The notes: generated by a model not told the origin, from the letters alone. A stretch of 64,000 nucleotides of DNA from Rhodococcus sp. 06-462-5 (GCF_002258315.1 NZ_NOYD01000050.1:370338-434337); one strand, 5' to 3'. Positions 54,352-62,282 are shown, counted from the first letter of the stretch. Made by a program: numbers and translations.

Positions 54352-54374
54352 ACGCTAGATCGGGGTACCGACAA
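54352..54374 (-). promoter_or_regulatory. RecA-NDp promoter of recA
   Basis: TTGTCGGTA (54374-54366), an 8-base spacer, then TAGCGT (54357-54352) on the minus strand match the LexA-independent DNA-damage promoter TTGTCRGTG-N8-TANNNT known in mycobacteria and activated by PafBC. Confidence 0.75.
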
Positions 54375-54417
54375 GAAGTTTCTCGAAACCGCCCGGCAAC
54401 CGTTGACACAAGCATAG

Positions 54418-54433
54418 GGGAACACGTGTTCGA
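54418..54433. promoter_or_regulatory. LexA (SOS) box of recA
   Basis: On the minus strand TCGAAC-ACGT-GTTCCC has a perfect first half and 4 of 6 in the second. It is upstream of the RecA-NDp promoter, as in mycobacterial recA, where a second LexA-controlled promoter is known. Confidence 0.7.
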
Positions 54434-54485
54434 GTCAACTATCGCAGCGATCGACACGCCGAGAGGATCGTCAGGAACCGGACAG

Positions 54486-54677
54486 CTACCAGCGTTCTCT
54501 CGGCACGTCGAACTCGTAACAGATCGATCGCCACACTTCCCGCGGATCGACGCCGTCCTCGATGGCCTGCGCTCCGGTTCGACCGATACCGGACAGCACA
54601 TGATCGGTCAGCAGCGAATCGCCGCGAACGGAGCCGAACTCCTCGGTGAGCAGTTCACGAAATTCGGTCAGACGCAC
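54486..54677 (-). CDS. DUF3046 domain-containing protein
   Basis: This 63-residue protein matches the DUF3046 family (Rv2738c), found beside recA in most actinobacteria. The family features are RLTEFRELLTEEFG near the start and DPREVWRSICYEFDVPRERW at the end. The GTG at 54677 is supported by TAGGGT (54685-54690) 7 bases upstream, which lies across the end of the glycosyltransferase gene. The function is unknown; in some actinobacteria this domain is linked to the phage-shock (psp) genes. Confidence 0.85.
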   Translation of the reverse strand: MRLTEFRELLTEEFGSVRGDSLLTDHVLSGIGRTGAQAIEDGVDPREVWRSICYEFDVPRERW

Positions 54678-54684
54678 AACGACA

Positions 54685-54690
54685 ACCCTA
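54685..54690 (-). promoter_or_regulatory. -10 box of the DUF3046 gene (leaderless)
   Basis: TAGGGT on the minus strand ends 7 bases before the GTG at 54677, with no ribosome binding site. Confidence 0.45.
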
Positions 54691-55860
54691 ACGTCCGCGC
54701 CGTGGAGTGCTGCGGGCGAGCACCCGATGACAGACGACCACCGGATCCTCGACGGACCGCGCCCCGTCTGCCGCCGTCGCCGCCGACCGGGCGAAGCGGG
54801 GATCGGACAGTACGGTGGCCACCGCGTCGGCGATCGAGGTCGGTGTCGGGGGTCGTACGATGACGGCACTTCCCTGCCGTGCGGCGCGATTCGCCAGCTC
54901 CCACTGATCGCCACCGCCGGGGACGGTCACCACCGGAACGCCGTGAATGAGTGACTTGGCCAGCATTCCGTGCCCACCGCCGCACACCACCACATCGGCA
55001 TGTCGCAGCAGTTCGTCCTGACGGCCGAGACCGGCGTTCGCCCAGTTCGGGAGTACGTCGGGAACTCCGTCGAGAACGGACGCCACCACCCGAACTCCCT
55101 TGCCGTCCAATCCTTTCAGCGCCATCTCGAGCATTCCCTCCGCCCCGGTGAACGCTGTCGACGGCGCGACCATCACAAGCGGTGCAGAGCCGTCGGGAAG
55201 ATCGAGCAGGTCGTCCGTCGGTTCCCACAGCAGCGGGCCGACCACGTGTGCGTCGTGCGGCCAGTCGGGACGGTGCACCTCGAGCGCAGGAATGGTGGCG
55301 ACGAGCCGAGCAGCCGGGCCCGGATCCTCGGCAGGCAGCCCGATGCTCGTCCGTGCGTCGGACCGCTGAGCTCGCCCCTGCGCGATCGAGCGTGCCGTCA
55401 ACGCGCGCATCACGGTATCGCGCAGCCTGCCGCGAACACCGGTACCCGGAGCCAAGCCACTTCCGATGGGAGGCAACCCTTTCGAGGGCGAATACAGTGG
55501 ATGGGGCGAGAGCTCCACCCAGGTGATACCGAGCCGCTCCGCGGCCATGCCGCCGCCTGCGGTCAGGATGTCGGATACGACGAGATCGACGTTCTCCCGC
55601 TCGAGGTCGGGCAGCAACTCGGTCGAGACGAACGCCGCCCGTGAGTGGATGCGTTGTCCGGCATCGAGATCGTCGTCCTCCGGTCGCGGTGCCAGACCAC
55701 CCAACGGAAACGCCCGCAGCCCCGCGGCATGCGCGGCGGGCACCCACCGGCTACCGGTGAAGAGGATCGGTTCGTCGCCGGCCGCACGGAAGAGCAGAGA
55801 CAGCGCGATTGCCGGAAAGGCATGCCCCGGATCGGGCCCGGCCACCACTGCTACTCGCAC
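54688..55860 (-). CDS. MGT/UGT-type glycosyltransferase (Rv2739c type)
   Basis: This 390-residue GT-B glycosyltransferase resembles family 1 enzymes that glycosylate lipids or small molecules. The N-terminal acceptor domain starts VRVAVVAGPDPGHAFPAI. The C-terminal donor-binding region has VVCGGGHGMLAKSLIHGVPVVTVPGGGDQWELANRA, close to the UGT signature. The GTG at 55860 gives the family start. Its acceptor is unknown. It lies between recA and the tetR gene, at the Rv2739c position. Confidence 0.85.
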   Translation of the reverse strand: MRVAVVAGPDPGHAFPAIALSLLFRAAGDEPILFTGSRWVPAAHAAGLRAFPLGGLAPRPEDDDLDAGQRIHSRAAFVSTELLPDLERENVDLVVSDILTAGGGMAAERLGITWVELSPHPLYSPSKGLPPIGSGLAPGTGVRGRLRDTVMRALTARSIAQGRAQRSDARTSIGLPAEDPGPAARLVATIPALEVHRPDWPHDAHVVGPLLWEPTDDLLDLPDGSAPLVMVAPSTAFTGAEGMLEMALKGLDGKGVRVVASVLDGVPDVLPNWANAGLGRQDELLRHADVVVCGGGHGMLAKSLIHGVPVVTVPGGGDQWELANRAARQGSAVIVRPPTPTSIADAVATVLSDPRFARSAATAADGARSVEDPVVVCHRVLARSTPRRGR

Positions 55861-55947
55861 GAACCCAGCGTGCCACACTCGAGCCGTACCGCTCGACGTG
55901 TGCCGAGATCAGGCAATCGGTCCGGATCGCGATCGACGTAGCCTCGT

Positions 55948-56586
55948 TCACGCGCTCTCGGGCCGCAGGTAACTGTCCACTGCGTACGCCATCTGGCGCG
56001 TCACCTCGGTACCGGAGACGCGCTCGGAGACCATCTCCGCGGACTGCACCGCGGACTGCACCATCAGTAGCACCAGCGTGGCCAGAGTGGTGGGGTCCCC
56101 TGCACGAATCGAGGAATCACGTTGTCCGGCAACGACCAGAGAAGACAGCGCGTCGATGATCAACGACTGACTGGTGCCGAGTCGGTGCAGAATGTAGGTG
56201 GCCAGCACATCGGAATCGGAACGCAGGATCTTCACGAACAGCGGATGGAGTCGAATGCGGTCGGCCACTTCGCCCACAGCGGTCACGATCTGATCGCGAG
56301 CCGACGCGGTGGCGTCGAAATTCGGAATCAGGGCACCGATCTCACGAGTGAGCAGGCTCGACACCACTGCTCGCGTGTCGGCCCATCTCCGGTACACCGT
56401 GGGCCTGCTGACCTTGGCGCGACGCGCGATCTCGGCCAGGGTCGTGCGCTTGACTCCGTGTTCGAGGATGCAGGACCGGGCCGCGTCGAGAACGGTGTCC
56501 TCGACCGACTTCTCGGGAGCATCGGTTCGGGCGGGCGACTGCGGGGGCTCGGACGAGACAGGACTCGACACCGGCTGCTCGATCAC
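55948..56586 (-). CDS. TetR-family transcriptional regulator
   Basis: This 212-residue TetR-type regulator has the HTH (TTLAEIARRAKVSRPTVYRRWADTRAVV) after about 30 variable residues, and a helical ligand domain. The GTG at 56586 has GAAGG upstream. It is divergent from the diacylglycerol kinase-like gene, and inverted and direct ACAGT repeats lie between them, so it probably represses itself and that gene. Its ligand may be a lipid; this is inference from the neighbour. Confidence 0.88.
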   Translation of the reverse strand: MIEQPVSSPVSSEPPQSPARTDAPEKSVEDTVLDAARSCILEHGVKRTTLAEIARRAKVSRPTVYRRWADTRAVVSSLLTREIGALIPNFDATASARDQIVTAVGEVADRIRLHPLFVKILRSDSDVLATYILHRLGTSQSLIIDALSSLVVAGQRDSSIRAGDPTTLATLVLLMVQSAVQSAEMVSERVSGTEVTRQMAYAVDSYLRPESA

Positions 56587-56614
56587 GTGCCACCCTTCGC
56601 AATTCGGACAAAAG

Positions 56615-56654
56615 GACTGTATTTCCAGCGATAACAGTCACTTTCGTTACAGTA
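56615..56654. promoter_or_regulatory. candidate TetR operator between tetR and the lipid kinase gene
   Basis: GACTGT (56615-56620) and ACAGTC (56634-56639) form an inverted repeat with a 13-base spacer, and another ACAGTA follows at 56649-56654. The repeats are close to the tetR start. Confidence 0.4.
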
Positions 56655-56809
56655 CCTCACGGTTACACGCAGATTCGGCCCGAAAGTCACCGGTAACGCG
56701 CACGCACAATGTATGCCGGCGGCATCCGGCGATGAATCGTCTCGGTCACCACCACGGCAATCGTCGACCCTGGCAAGCTGATCGATGTGATCGACGAATC
56801 GTTGCGACC

Positions 56810-57706
56810 ATGACCCGATCGGTGACGGTGTTGACCAATCCGATGGCAGGCGGTGGGCGCGCGGGGCACGCCGGACGGTGCGCCGTTGCGCGACTGCGGG
56901 AGCGGGAGCTTCACGTCACGGCCATCGAAGGCCGCACGCCCGGAGATGCGTTGACATTGCTCGAGAAGGCCGTCGGCAGCGGTACGGACGCCGTTGTCGC
57001 CGTCGGCGGCGACGGGCTCGTCAATCTCGTCGTTCAAGTGCTCGCCGGCACCGATGTTCCGATGGGCCTGATCCCGGCAGGCACCGGCAACGATCTGGCC
57101 CGGACGCTGGGCCTGCCCCGCGGCGATGCTACGCATGCAGCCGACATCGTTGCCGACAATGTCACGCGCGCAATCGATCTCGGACGGATTGGCGGGCGAT
57201 GGTTCGCCACCGTCCTGTCCAGTGGTTTCGACTCACTGGTCACCGAGAGGGCCAAGCGACTGCGCTGGCCGCGCGGACCTCTTCGGTACAACGCGGCCAT
57301 GGTGCTACAGCTGGCGTCACTGCGAAAGCTCCCGTACGTCATCGAACTGGACGACGCCGAACTTTCTCTCGATGCCACCTTGGTCGCGGTCGGAAACGGC
57401 AGAAGCTATGGAGGCGGCATGGTCGTGTGCCCTGCCGCGCGGGTGGACGACGGCCTGCTCGATATCACCGTCGTTCGCGGGGCGAGTCGGACTCGACTGC
57501 TCGGGCTGTCGCCGACTCTCTATCGGGGAACACACATCGACTTGCCCGAGGTCGACACCTACACCTCGACGCAGGTCACGTTGCGGTGCGACGGAATCGT
57601 TTCCTATGCGGACGGGGAACGTGTCGCGGAACTACCTGTCACTGCGCGTTGCGTACCGCGGGCGCTTCGGGTGTTCGTCGATCCGGGTTCTGCATCTCTC
57701 GGGTGA
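56810..57706 (+). CDS. diacylglycerol kinase family lipid kinase
   Basis: This 298-residue soluble lipid kinase of the DagK/YegS family has the catalytic GGDGLVN, PAGTGNDLARTLGLP and a C-terminal beta-sandwich with GNGRSYGGGMVVCPAA. It probably phosphorylates diacylglycerol to phosphatidic acid, returning lipid to phospholipid synthesis (compare mycobacterial Rv2252). The ATG at 56810 has only a weak ribosome binding site; longer in-frame starts would run through the operator and are rejected. It is divergent from tetR and faces the psp genes. Confidence 0.88.
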   Translation: MTRSVTVLTNPMAGGGRAGHAGRCAVARLRERELHVTAIEGRTPGDALTLLEKAVGSGTDAVVAVGGDGLVNLVVQVLAGTDVPMGLIPAGTGNDLARTLGLPRGDATHAADIVADNVTRAIDLGRIGGRWFATVLSSGFDSLVTERAKRLRWPRGPLRYNAAMVLQLASLRKLPYVIELDDAELSLDATLVAVGNGRSYGGGMVVCPAARVDDGLLDITVVRGASRTRLLGLSPTLYRGTHIDLPEVDTYTSTQVTLRCDGIVSYADGERVAELPVTARCVPRALRVFVDPGSASLG

Positions 57707-57719
57707 CCGGACCGCCGCG

Positions 57720-57893
57720 TCAGAACTTCAGCGACGAGCGATCGTCGTTCGAGGAGATCGCTTTGTAGAGCCACACCAGTCCCAACACGATCGCGCCTGC
57801 CACCACCAGCCAGAAGAGACCCTTGATGATGCTGCCCAGAAGCGCGAGCGCAATCCAGATCAGAACGATGAATCCCAGTACTTTCCAGAACAT
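57720..57893 (-). CDS. 57-residue membrane protein downstream of pspM
   Basis: This very small protein is almost all hydrophobic: two membrane segments (VLGFIVLIWIALALLG and GLFWLVVAGAIVLGLVWLY) separated by SIIK and followed by a polar tail with SSNDDRSS. GGAG precedes the ATG at 57893, which fixes the start; the longer ORF adds unlikely residues. It is the third gene on the minus strand after pspA and pspM, 98 bases behind pspM, so a role in the envelope-stress response is plausible but unproven. I see no match to mycobacterial PspN. Confidence 0.75.
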   Translation of the reverse strand: MFWKVLGFIVLIWIALALLGSIIKGLFWLVVAGAIVLGLVWLYKAISSNDDRSSLKF

Positions 57894-57991
57894 GAGTGCT
57901 CCTACCGTGTCGCCGCGCACCGTGTCGTATCGCGTACTTCGATACTGGCACCCGAGCGCGACGAACACATCGGGGTGAACCCTGAATTGTC

Positions 57992-58861
57992 TCAGCGGTG
58001 CCGCGACCGGATCTGGTCGATTTCGGTGAGCGCCTCGGCCCAGCCCTGCAGTCGATCCGTCGCCGACAGCAGCTCGTGTCGGTGCGATTCGACGACCGTC
58101 GTCGACGCCGATCCGGCAGGTCCGGTCATCCGCGCGGCCGCGGCGACGAGCTGCTCGTATTGATCGACCCCGGTAGCGAGTTCGGCCGACGCCGAAGCTA
58201 TTGCGCTGCGCAGGTGTTCGCGGGTCACCGCACTCGCAGCCCCCGCACGTTCCAGAGCGGCGATGTCGACGGCGACTCCTTCGAGACCGCGGGCCGCATC
58301 GGAGGTCACCCCGATCATCTCCTCGACGTCGTCGGCACCGATCGTCTCGGACCTCGCCAGGATCCCCAGCAGCTCGAACAAACTCTGCTCGGCACCGGCC
58401 AGTCGGGACATCGATTCGTACGCGGCAGATCCGCGCTGCGGCGACACGCGCTTGGTGGGCAGGCCCACGGGGACCGGTTGGGCTCGAAGACGCCGCAACC
58501 GCGTCACCGCGAATGCCGCCGGAACGGCCATGAGGGCAGCGCTACCGCCGCCCACGAACAGAGTCCACTCCGGTGCCGACAGCACGGCCATCCCCGCAGT
58601 TCCCACCGCTGTCGTCGTGGACGCGGCTCCGAACCTGATTCCACGTCGCCTGGCGCGGCGAATCTTCTTCAGGTGCTTGACGCGGGGGTCTTTCCGACGG
58701 CCGGCGGCATCGAGGATCGAGGTACCGACACTACGAGCGGACTCAGCCAGAGACCTGACCACTGCACCGGACTCGGAGGCCGCTGCGGTCACGGATTCCC
58801 GATCGAGCGAAACGGCCGGCCGCTTACGCGACCGGCCGGATTCGTGATCTCTTCTACCCAT
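57992..58861 (-). CDS. pspM: phage-shock envelope-stress protein PspM
   Basis: This 289-residue protein fits PspM (Rv2743c) by position and layout: a basic Arg/Lys N-terminus (KHLKKIRRARRRG), two adjacent membrane segments near residues 76-92 and 100-118 (FGAASTTTAVGTAGMAVL; WTLFVGGGSAALMAVPAAF), and a long helical cytoplasmic C-terminus. In mycobacteria PspM binds PspA and helps maintain the membrane under stress. It starts 43 bases after pspA and is likely in the same operon. No ribosome binding site is clear. Confidence 0.8.
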   Translation of the reverse strand: MGRRDHESGRSRKRPAVSLDRESVTAAASESGAVVRSLAESARSVGTSILDAAGRRKDPRVKHLKKIRRARRRGIRFGAASTTTAVGTAGMAVLSAPEWTLFVGGGSAALMAVPAAFAVTRLRRLRAQPVPVGLPTKRVSPQRGSAAYESMSRLAGAEQSLFELLGILARSETIGADDVEEMIGVTSDAARGLEGVAVDIAALERAGAASAVTREHLRSAIASASAELATGVDQYEQLVAAAARMTGPAGSASTTVVESHRHELLSATDRLQGWAEALTEIDQIRSRHR

Positions 58862-58904
58862 GTCGACGCTGCTGTCGGACGACCGAGGTGTTCGTCAGGT
58901 CGAT

Positions 58905-59714
58905 CTACGCCTGAGCCGGAGGCTCGGGCGTAGCGTCCGGGGACTTGGCGATCGAGGGCTTCGCCGCGGCATTGCCGGACGGCAGCGAGTCGCCTGCCAT
59001 CGATGCGCGGATCTGCTCGAGGCGGCTGTGGCCCGCCATCTGCACGGATGCCTGCTGGACCTCCATCATGCGACCGGAGACCGTGTTCTGAGCCAGCTCA
59101 GCCGATCCCAGGGCATCTGCATAGCGACGTTCGATCTTGTCGCGAACAGCGTCGAGGCTCGGGGTGTTGCCGGGCGCGGACAGGGTGCTGTCCATCGACC
59201 GAAGCGATTCGCTGACCTTCTCCTGCATCTTCGCCTGCTCGAGCTGGCTGAGCAGCTTGGTGCGTTCTGCGACCTTCGACTGCAGAGCCATGGCGTTCTG
59301 CTCGACGGCCTTCTTGGCCTGGGTGGCCGCCTGCAGCGACTGGTCGTGCAGAACCTTGAGGTCCTCGACGCTCTGCTCGGCGGTCACCAGCTGGGCGGCG
59401 AACGCCTCGGCTGCGTTCGTGTACTGCGTGGCCTTCTCGATGTCGCCTGCGGTGGCGGCCTGATCGGCCAGCGTCACCGCTTGCCGGGCGTTCGCGTTGA
59501 GCTTCTCGACCTCGTCCAGCTGGCGGCTGAGCTTCATCTCGAGCTGGCGCTGGTTACCGATGACGGACGCGGCCTGCTGGGACAGTGCCTGATGCTGCCG
59601 CTGCGCGTCCTCGATCGCCTGCTGAATCTGAACTTTGGGGTCGGCCTTCTCGTCGATCTTGGAATTGAAGAGCGCCATCATGTACTTCCAGGCTTTGACG
59701 AAAGGATTAGCCAT
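58905..59714 (-). CDS. pspA: phage-shock protein A (35 kDa antigen homologue)
   Basis: This 269-residue PspA/IM30 protein is almost wholly coiled coil, with an N-terminal membrane-binding helix ([19 protein letters not shown]) and long helices rich in Gln, Ala and Glu. It forms assemblies at stressed membranes. It matches the mycobacterial 35-kDa antigen (Rv2744c). A Pro/Ala/Ser tail ends it. It follows clgR by 144 bases. In mycobacteria ClgR activates this operon in response to SigE, and the same layout is seen here. Confidence 0.95.
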   Translation of the reverse strand: MANPFVKAWKYMMALFNSKIDEKADPKVQIQQAIEDAQRQHQALSQQAASVIGNQRQLEMKLSRQLDEVEKLNANARQAVTLADQAATAGDIEKATQYTNAAEAFAAQLVTAEQSVEDLKVLHDQSLQAATQAKKAVEQNAMALQSKVAERTKLLSQLEQAKMQEKVSESLRSMDSTLSAPGNTPSLDAVRDKIERRYADALGSAELAQNTVSGRMMEVQQASVQMAGHSRLEQIRASMAGDSLPSGNAAAKPSIAKSPDATPEPPAQA

Positions 59715-59858
59715 GGGGTGGTCCTGCCTCCATCTGTTGCGCCGCGGTGGCCGCGTACGGGTCGGCTGCTCTCGCAGTGACCGAAATGAACCTGTCCGTG
59801 CTGTGAAAGTCGGGTGCGTGGTCTGGGTCAGGAGTGGAAACTGGGTACTTTTCCGATC

Positions 59859-60200
59859 TTAGGCGGCGGCGAGAGCTCTGGCAGCAGGTGCCGGAATCAC
59901 GACGCGAGTATCGCCGTCGATACGGGTGGCGACCGCCGCATCGTCGAGCCGCGCGGCGGCGGTGGAGGCGTCGGACAGTGTCACACTGACATCGCTCATG
60001 ACGTCCGAGAGCGGGACGGCGAGGGCGTCGCAGATCGCGGCGAGGAGTTCGCTCGACGCCTCCTTGCGACCGCGCTCCACCTCGGAGAGGTATCCGAGGC
60101 TGACGCGTGCGGTGTTCGAGACTTCACGCAGGGTTCGGCTCTGTGCGACGCGAGTACGCCGCAAACTGTCGCCGAGTGCTTCACGCAATAGCAGCGCCAT
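59859..60200 (-). CDS. clgR: Clp gene regulator ClgR
   Basis: This 113-residue XRE-type activator controls clp protease and psp genes. Its HTH is [25 protein letters not shown]. The last residues, ARALAAA, resemble an ssrA-type degron, fitting its known turnover by Clp protease. The ATG at 60200 has GAGGAGG upstream and matches the mycobacterial start. An in-frame ATG at 60284 lies exactly 7 bases after the SigE-type -10, so stress transcripts could also produce a form 28 residues longer. Confidence 0.95.
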   Translation of the reverse strand: MALLLREALGDSLRRTRVAQSRTLREVSNTARVSLGYLSEVERGRKEASSELLAAICDALAVPLSDVMSDVSVTLSDASTAAARLDDAAVATRIDGDTRVVIPAPAARALAAA

Positions 60201-60291
60201 CTCGCTCCTCCTCGTTGGTGTTCGTGCCGACGACTGTGCCGTCGAGACGACAACGTTCATATCTCGTTCGTCCGGAGCCGTCATGATGTTC

Positions 60292-60319
60292 AACGTCCCA
60301 GCCGGTCCGATTGGTTCCC
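60292..60319 (-). promoter_or_regulatory. SigE-type promoter of clgR
   Basis: GGGAAC (60319-60314) and CGTT (60295-60292) on the minus strand are 18 bases apart, the same motif and spacing as at sigB. Mycobacterial clgR is known to be SigE-dependent. Confidence 0.75.
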
Positions 60320-60436
60320 GACCCTATATGCCCGTTCACTCCAACACGCGCCGAAGCTGCTCCGACACGGCTGCCAAGACTGTATCTCGCCGTATCGATC
60401 TCCTGCTCGCCCGCGCGCGGCACGGCCGCTGTGTAG

Positions 60437-60471
60437 TTCACATCGGAACGATTCACGTCGGATCGATTCAC
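60437..60471. repeat. 15-base tandem repeats spanning the pgsA stop
   Basis: TTCAC recurs at 60437, 60452 and 60467 in a 15-base unit (TTCACRTCGGAWCGA), two full copies plus a partial. The array begins in the pgsA stop codon and lies about 120 bases upstream of the clgR SigE promoter; it could be an activator site. Confidence 0.55.
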
Positions 60472-61160
60472 GTGGAGGACACGCCTCGGCGCAGGCGAAC
60501 GGCCTGCACCACGTAGTCCAGGCCGGTGTACACGGTGAGCAGCACCGCCAGCGCCATCAAGGCAACCGCGACCGGGTCGACGACACTCGGCAGCGGGCAC
60601 AGGTACACCCCTATCGCGAACGTCTGCACCAGAGTCTTCACCTTGCCGCCGCGGCCTGCGGGGATGACGCCGTGGCGAATGACGGCGAACCGCACGGCGG
60701 TGATGCCGATTTCCCGCACCCCGATGATCACCGTCACCCACCACGACAGGTCGCCCAACATCGACAGTCCGACGAGCGCGGCACCGATCAGTGCCTTGTC
60801 CGCGATGGGGTCGGCCATCTTCCCGAAATCGGTGACGAGACCGTACTTGCGGGCCAACTGGCCGTCGATCCGGTCGGTGATGGCAGCAGCAGCGAAGATC
60901 GCGGTTGCCGCCAGCCGCCAGGTCGTGTCCTGGCCGTCGCCGACGAACAGCGCTGCGAGAAAGACCGGGACCAGTGCGATCCGGAGCACCGTGAGGACGT
61001 TCGCGATATTGAGCAAGGGCACTTCGTCCGGACCGCCGGTGACAGCGTTGCTGTGGGGCAGCCCCGACGTGCGCGCAGAATCTCCTGTGTCGGAGGCGCG
61101 GTCGCCGGGAATCTCGCCACTGGAAGGAACGCCGTGATCGGGCGCAACGGGCCCACTCAT
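60468..61160 (-). CDS. pgsA: CDP-diacylglycerol-glycerol-3-phosphate 3-phosphatidyltransferase family protein
   Basis: This 230-residue membrane enzyme of the CDP-alcohol phosphatidyltransferase family has the complete motif DRIDGQLARKYGLVTDFGKMADPIAD (the DG..AR........G...D...D signature) and about five membrane segments. It makes phosphatidylglycerol phosphate. This is the PgsA3 (Rv2746c) position. The start is uncertain: ATG 61160 gives the length closest to the family; ATG 61208 and GTG 61241 are also in frame, and a TAAACT -10-like box lies at 61265-61270. About 45 polar residues precede the first membrane helix. Confidence 0.9.
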   Translation of the reverse strand: MSGPVAPDHGVPSSGEIPGDRASDTGDSARTSGLPHSNAVTGGPDEVPLLNIANVLTVLRIALVPVFLAALFVGDGQDTTWRLAATAIFAAAAITDRIDGQLARKYGLVTDFGKMADPIADKALIGAALVGLSMLGDLSWWVTVIIGVREIGITAVRFAVIRHGVIPAGRGGKVKTLVQTFAIGVYLCPLPSVVDPVAVALMALAVLLTVYTGLDYVVQAVRLRRGVSST

Positions 61161-61264
61161 CGGCACACCGGCGAGCCGTCGACGACGTATCGGTCGGCGT
61201 GTCGGCATTTTCGCAGCACCGATCCGCCGATACGGGGACACAGCTCACGAAGCGACACACGAAA

Positions 61265-61293
61265 AGTTTATCGGTTGAAGTACTGACTACTGT
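61265..61293. promoter_or_regulatory. divergent promoter region of pgsA and argA
   Basis: TAAACT on the minus strand (61265-61270) is a -10 candidate for pgsA. TACTGT on the plus strand (61288-61293) ends 7 bases before the argA ATG, which has no ribosome binding site, so argA is probably leaderless. Confidence 0.5.
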
Positions 61294-61300
61294 TCACCCC

Positions 61301-61888
61301 ATGACTTCTGGGCCGAATCGGGCGAGTCGCGACATCGCAGACCCCGAATCCGACGTGCATTCCGACATCGCGGGCCGTGGCTCCGCGAACGACGGCACCC
61401 TCGTCGTGCGTCGTGCCAGGACCTCCGACATTCCCGAGATCAAGCGGTTGATCGACATCTACGCAGGACGCATCCTGCTCGAGAAGAACCTCGTCACCCT
61501 CTACGAGGCGGTGCAGGAGTTCTGGATCGCCGAGCGTGATGGCGAGATCATCGGCTGCGGTGCGTTGCACGTGCTGTGGGCCGATCTGGGCGAGGTTCGC
61601 ACGGTCGCCGTCGATCCCGCAGCGAAGGGGCACGGTGCAGGCCACCTGATCGTCGCCAAACTGATCGAGGTAGCTCGTGAGCTGGCACTGCAGAAGGTGT
61701 TCGTGCTGACCTTCGAGGTGGATTTCTTCACCCGACACGGGTTCGCCGAAATCGACGGAACCCCGGTGACGGCCGAGGTCTACGCGGAGATGTGCCGGTC
61801 GTACGACACCGGCGTGGCGGAATTCCTGGACCTGAGCTACGTCAAACCGAACACTCTGGGCAACACGCGGATGCTGCTCTCACTCTGA
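61301..61888 (+). CDS. argA: amino-acid N-acetyltransferase (N-acetylglutamate synthase)
   Basis: This 195-residue GNAT protein makes N-acetylglutamate, the first step of arginine synthesis. The acetyl-CoA site is in VAVDPAAKGHGAGHLIV, and FEVDFFTRHGFAEID and the C-terminal LGNTRMLL are typical of the short ArgA (Rv2747) type. About 35 variable residues precede the GNAT domain. A -10 box 7 bases before the ATG supports this start. It is divergent from pgsA, as in mycobacteria. Confidence 0.92.
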   Translation: MTSGPNRASRDIADPESDVHSDIAGRGSANDGTLVVRRARTSDIPEIKRLIDIYAGRILLEKNLVTLYEAVQEFWIAERDGEIIGCGALHVLWADLGEVRTVAVDPAAKGHGAGHLIVAKLIEVARELALQKVFVLTFEVDFFTRHGFAEIDGTPVTAEVYAEMCRSYDTGVAEFLDLSYVKPNTLGNTRMLLSL

Positions 61889-61930
61889 CAGAATTCCGAT
61901 ATCACTCCCTCGAATCCGGAAGAGAGCTCC

Positions 61931-62215
61931 ATGCCCCTGATCGCCGTCAGCTACACCTACTCCCCCGCCACCACGGACGGACGCGACACCCACCGCGCGG
62001 CACATCGCGCCTGGTTGGCCGACCTGCTCGAGCAGAAGACCCTGGTGTCGAGCGGACCGTACGCCGACGGCAGCGGCGCGCTGCTGCTGGTGGAAGGCCC
62101 GGACGCCGCCACCGTCGAAACGCTGTTCGCGCAGGACCCGTTCGCGGTGGAGAACCTGATCGAGACGGCGACGTTCCACGAATGGACACCCGTCATGGGC
62201 ACCTTCACGTCCTGA
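61931..62215 (+). CDS. YciI family protein
   Basis: This 94-residue ferredoxin-like protein belongs to the YciI family (muconolactone-isomerase-like fold), with the conserved histidine in THRAAHRAWLADL, SGPYADGSGALLLVEG and AQDPFAVENLIETATFHEW. No reaction is assigned to most members. GGAAGAGAG precedes the ATG. It follows argA by 42 bases and may be cotranscribed. A 15-base-pair hairpin ends the unit before convergent ftsK. Confidence 0.88.
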   Translation: MPLIAVSYTYSPATTDGRDTHRAAHRAWLADLLEQKTLVSSGPYADGSGALLLVEGPDAATVETLFAQDPFAVENLIETATFHEWTPVMGTFTS

Positions 62216-62239
62216 TCGGCCCGCTCACCCGGTTCGCGT

Positions 62240-62282
62240 GAATGGACCATTGCACCGCCGAGACGGCTGCAATGGTCCATTC
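62240..62282. terminator. hairpin between the YciI gene and convergent ftsK
   Basis: GAATGGACCATTGCA (62240-62254) pairs perfectly with 62268-62282 around a 13-base loop. No T-tract follows. The symmetric stem can serve both genes. Confidence 0.7.
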
